From the NCBI GenBank assembly GCA_963698715.1, contig CAVORW010000003.1, forward strand, positions 248,001 through 312,000: DNA of 64,000 bases, written 5' to 3'. The notes beneath the pieces were generated by a model. That model did no database searches and was not told the origin of the DNA. It worked only from the letters and a program-made list of their open reading frames with translations. This document shows, one piece after another, positions 62,894-64,000 of the stretch. This DNA comes from CAWHJB01 sp963698715 (lineage in GTDB: Bacteria > Chloroflexota > Anaerolineae > Anaerolineales > UBA4823). Position 1 is the first letter of the stretch. Each line of letters opens with the position of its first letter. The translations under genes and the position numbers were made by a program.

Positions 62894-64000
62894 TTATTGG
62901 GCGGGGATGTAAGTGGCCTCCGCACGCGGGAATTGTTCTACGGGCAGTACGTCTACAAGCTCATAATCACGTCTGCCCAGGCCTAATTTTTCACCGTATT
63001 CCAGCACTTTGTAAGGGTCTTTGTAAGGGCCATGCAGCCAGCGGAAAGGGTGGCCCTCTCGGGTATGGACTTCCATAGAAACCGGCAAATTCTCTTCGAT
63101 TAATGGCGTTTTAGCGGTTGTGTCCAGCACGGCCTGATCGAGTGCAATAATGTCGTCCGATCCAAATATACCGGCATCCGGCAGAATGGGCATACCGGTG
63201 AAGCCGAAGCAGTCACATACCGGCGTCATGTGGGTGGCGAGAACCAGATGAGTGGCTTTTTCTTTAGCGAAGGTGCTCATTGAAATAGCAGTACTGATTG
63301 CGTTGGCTTCCTGAAAAGAATGAAAATTTATCGGATCAATTTTCAGGCTGCCAGGTGGAGCCACCTTCAGACAGCGACCGCATTGGTTGCATTCTTCAAT
63401 GTGCAGGTGAACTTCGCCGGGGTGCCTTTTATCTTCTACCAGCGCGCTGCTAGGGCAGGCAGCCATGATCTGCTGGCGCGTTTCTTCATCCGGGCAAAGC
63501 TCGCCGAACCAGTAGCGATCAAAGTGGCAAGTGTCGTGAATGGCACTGCGTGTTTCGCCTGCCATGCAGCCCAGGGCAAGGTTTTTAATGGCGCCGCCGT
63601 AACCATTGCTGGGGTGGCCTTTGGCGTGAGCGAAGTTTATCAAAAAAGAGGCATCCTCTATCAATCCGGCGACCTGCCAGGTCTTAATGTTTTTATATGG
63701 CCATTCATGAGGGTAACGATATTTCTCATCCAGGCCTGCGACTGGAAAGATTGGGCAGCCCAGAACTTCCGCTGTATAACCGCGCTCAGCCCCCGATTGG
63801 GTATCCCAATCCAGGTCGCACACGAATGGCTGGCCGCCCCCATCTTTGACAGCCTGAACGACTTTGCGTACAAAGACAGGATGGATGACTGAATAGCCTA
63901 TATGATTGCCGACATGCATCTTGATGGCTACTTTTTCGTCTTTGACGCGCTCGCGGATGTGAAGTTTCTCAATAATCAGATCCAGCTTGGCAGGTAGGGT
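62894..64000 (-). CDS. DUF362-family protein with ferredoxin-like cluster site (start beyond window)
   Basis: The frame is open through the right edge (LPAKLDLIIEKLHIRERVKDEK precedes the first internal ATG at 63919; written here only as LPAKLDLIIEKL), so the start is outside. DUF362 features include INFAHAKGHPSNGYGGAIKN and the cluster motif CNQCGRCLKVAPPG with the CxxCxxC arrangement, and a late Cys pair in PVCDCFGF. DUF362 proteins are Fe-S proteins of mostly unknown function, common in anaerobes. Confidence 0.85.
   Translation of the reverse strand, partial: TLPAKLDLIIEKLHIRERVKDEKVAIKMHVGNHIGYSVIHPVFVRKVVQAVKDGGGQPFVCDLDWDTQSGAERGYTAEVLGCPIFPVAGLDEKYRYPHEWPYKNIKTWQVAGLIEDASFLINFAHAKGHPSNGYGGAIKNLALGCMAGETRSAIHDTCHFDRYWFGELCPDEETRQQIMAACPSSALVEDKRHPGEVHLHIEECNQCGRCLKVAPPGSLKIDPINFHSFQEANAISTAISMSTFAKEKATHLVLATHMTPVCDCFGFTGMPILPDAGIFGSDDIIALDQAVLDTTAKTPLIEENLPVSMEVHTREGHPFRWLHGPYKDPYKVLEYGEKLGLGRRDYELVDVLPVEQFPRAEATYIPAQ

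Overview
The window reads as a chromosomal segment of a Chloroflexota bacterium, most likely class Anaerolineae. This is inferred from gene content, not from a marker gene. The signs are Thr/Pro-rich lipoprotein linkers on WD40 proteins, an alpha-2-macroglobulin with an intact thioester, a Ccm cytochrome c maturation locus with an embedded di-haem cytochrome, ST7-like TPR proteins, a helicase-C-like protein without an ATPase, and frequent TTG/GTG starts behind AGGAG-type ribosome sites. I saw no rRNA, tRNA, CRISPR array, prophage or complete insertion sequence.

Layout. (1) 1-9.5 kb, plus strand: sugar-acid catabolism. It holds the end of an unsaturated glucuronyl hydrolase, an SDR, KDG kinase, KDPG aldolase, an old-yellow-enzyme-type oxidoreductase, a LarA-type nickel racemase/epimerase homologue, an FGGY (glucono)kinase and 6-phosphogluconate dehydrogenase. 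Together these could cleave unsaturated uronides to pyruvate plus glyceraldehyde-3-phosphate and send gluconate into the pentose phosphate pathway. (2) 9.6-13.4 kb: a small hydrolase, a membrane protein, a YfcC-type transporter and a DUF2817 zinc-peptidase-like protein. (3) 13.7-22.4 kb: a giant A2M lipoprotein convergent with a PBP1C gene that carries a frameshift. (4) 22.6-24.9 kb: a NarL-type two-component pair. (5) 25.0-34.5 kb: a ccm operon in the order E, F, H, G, CcmI-like zinc ribbon, di-haem cytochrome c, A, B, [repeat element], C, D-like, YHS-like. CcmE is the Cys (CxxxY) variant. (6) 34.6-38.1 kb, minus: two-subunit class I fumarase and a frameshifted ST7/TPR protein. (7) 38.4-38.9 kb, minus: two tiny Flp-type pilins with matching promoters. 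(8) 39.4-45.4 kb: MutS2, a frameshifted DMT permease and two tandem WD40 lipoproteins. (9) 45.5-50.9 kb, minus: lactate permease, two-subunit CoA-transferase, small membrane proteins and P5C dehydrogenase. (10) 51-56.4 kb: a decayed response regulator, DUF429, a helicase-C-like protein, an exported helical-repeat protein and a transposase relic. (11) 56.5-62.6 kb, minus: a MacAB-like efflux locus with two long paralogous adaptors and a Gly-rich lipoprotein. (12) The right edge cuts a DUF362 ferredoxin-like gene.

The most unusual signal is not a gene. A ~135-bp element occurs three times (33.2, 39.2 and 54.4 kb). It has CTTAAGTGGT-like inverted ends and a central hairpin whose two arms change in step between copies. 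It looks like a MITE or a selected RNA-hairpin repeat, and one copy sits inside the ccm operon. Three otherwise well-preserved genes are each broken by one frameshift at a short repetitive tract. These may be real lesions, phase variants or assembly errors.
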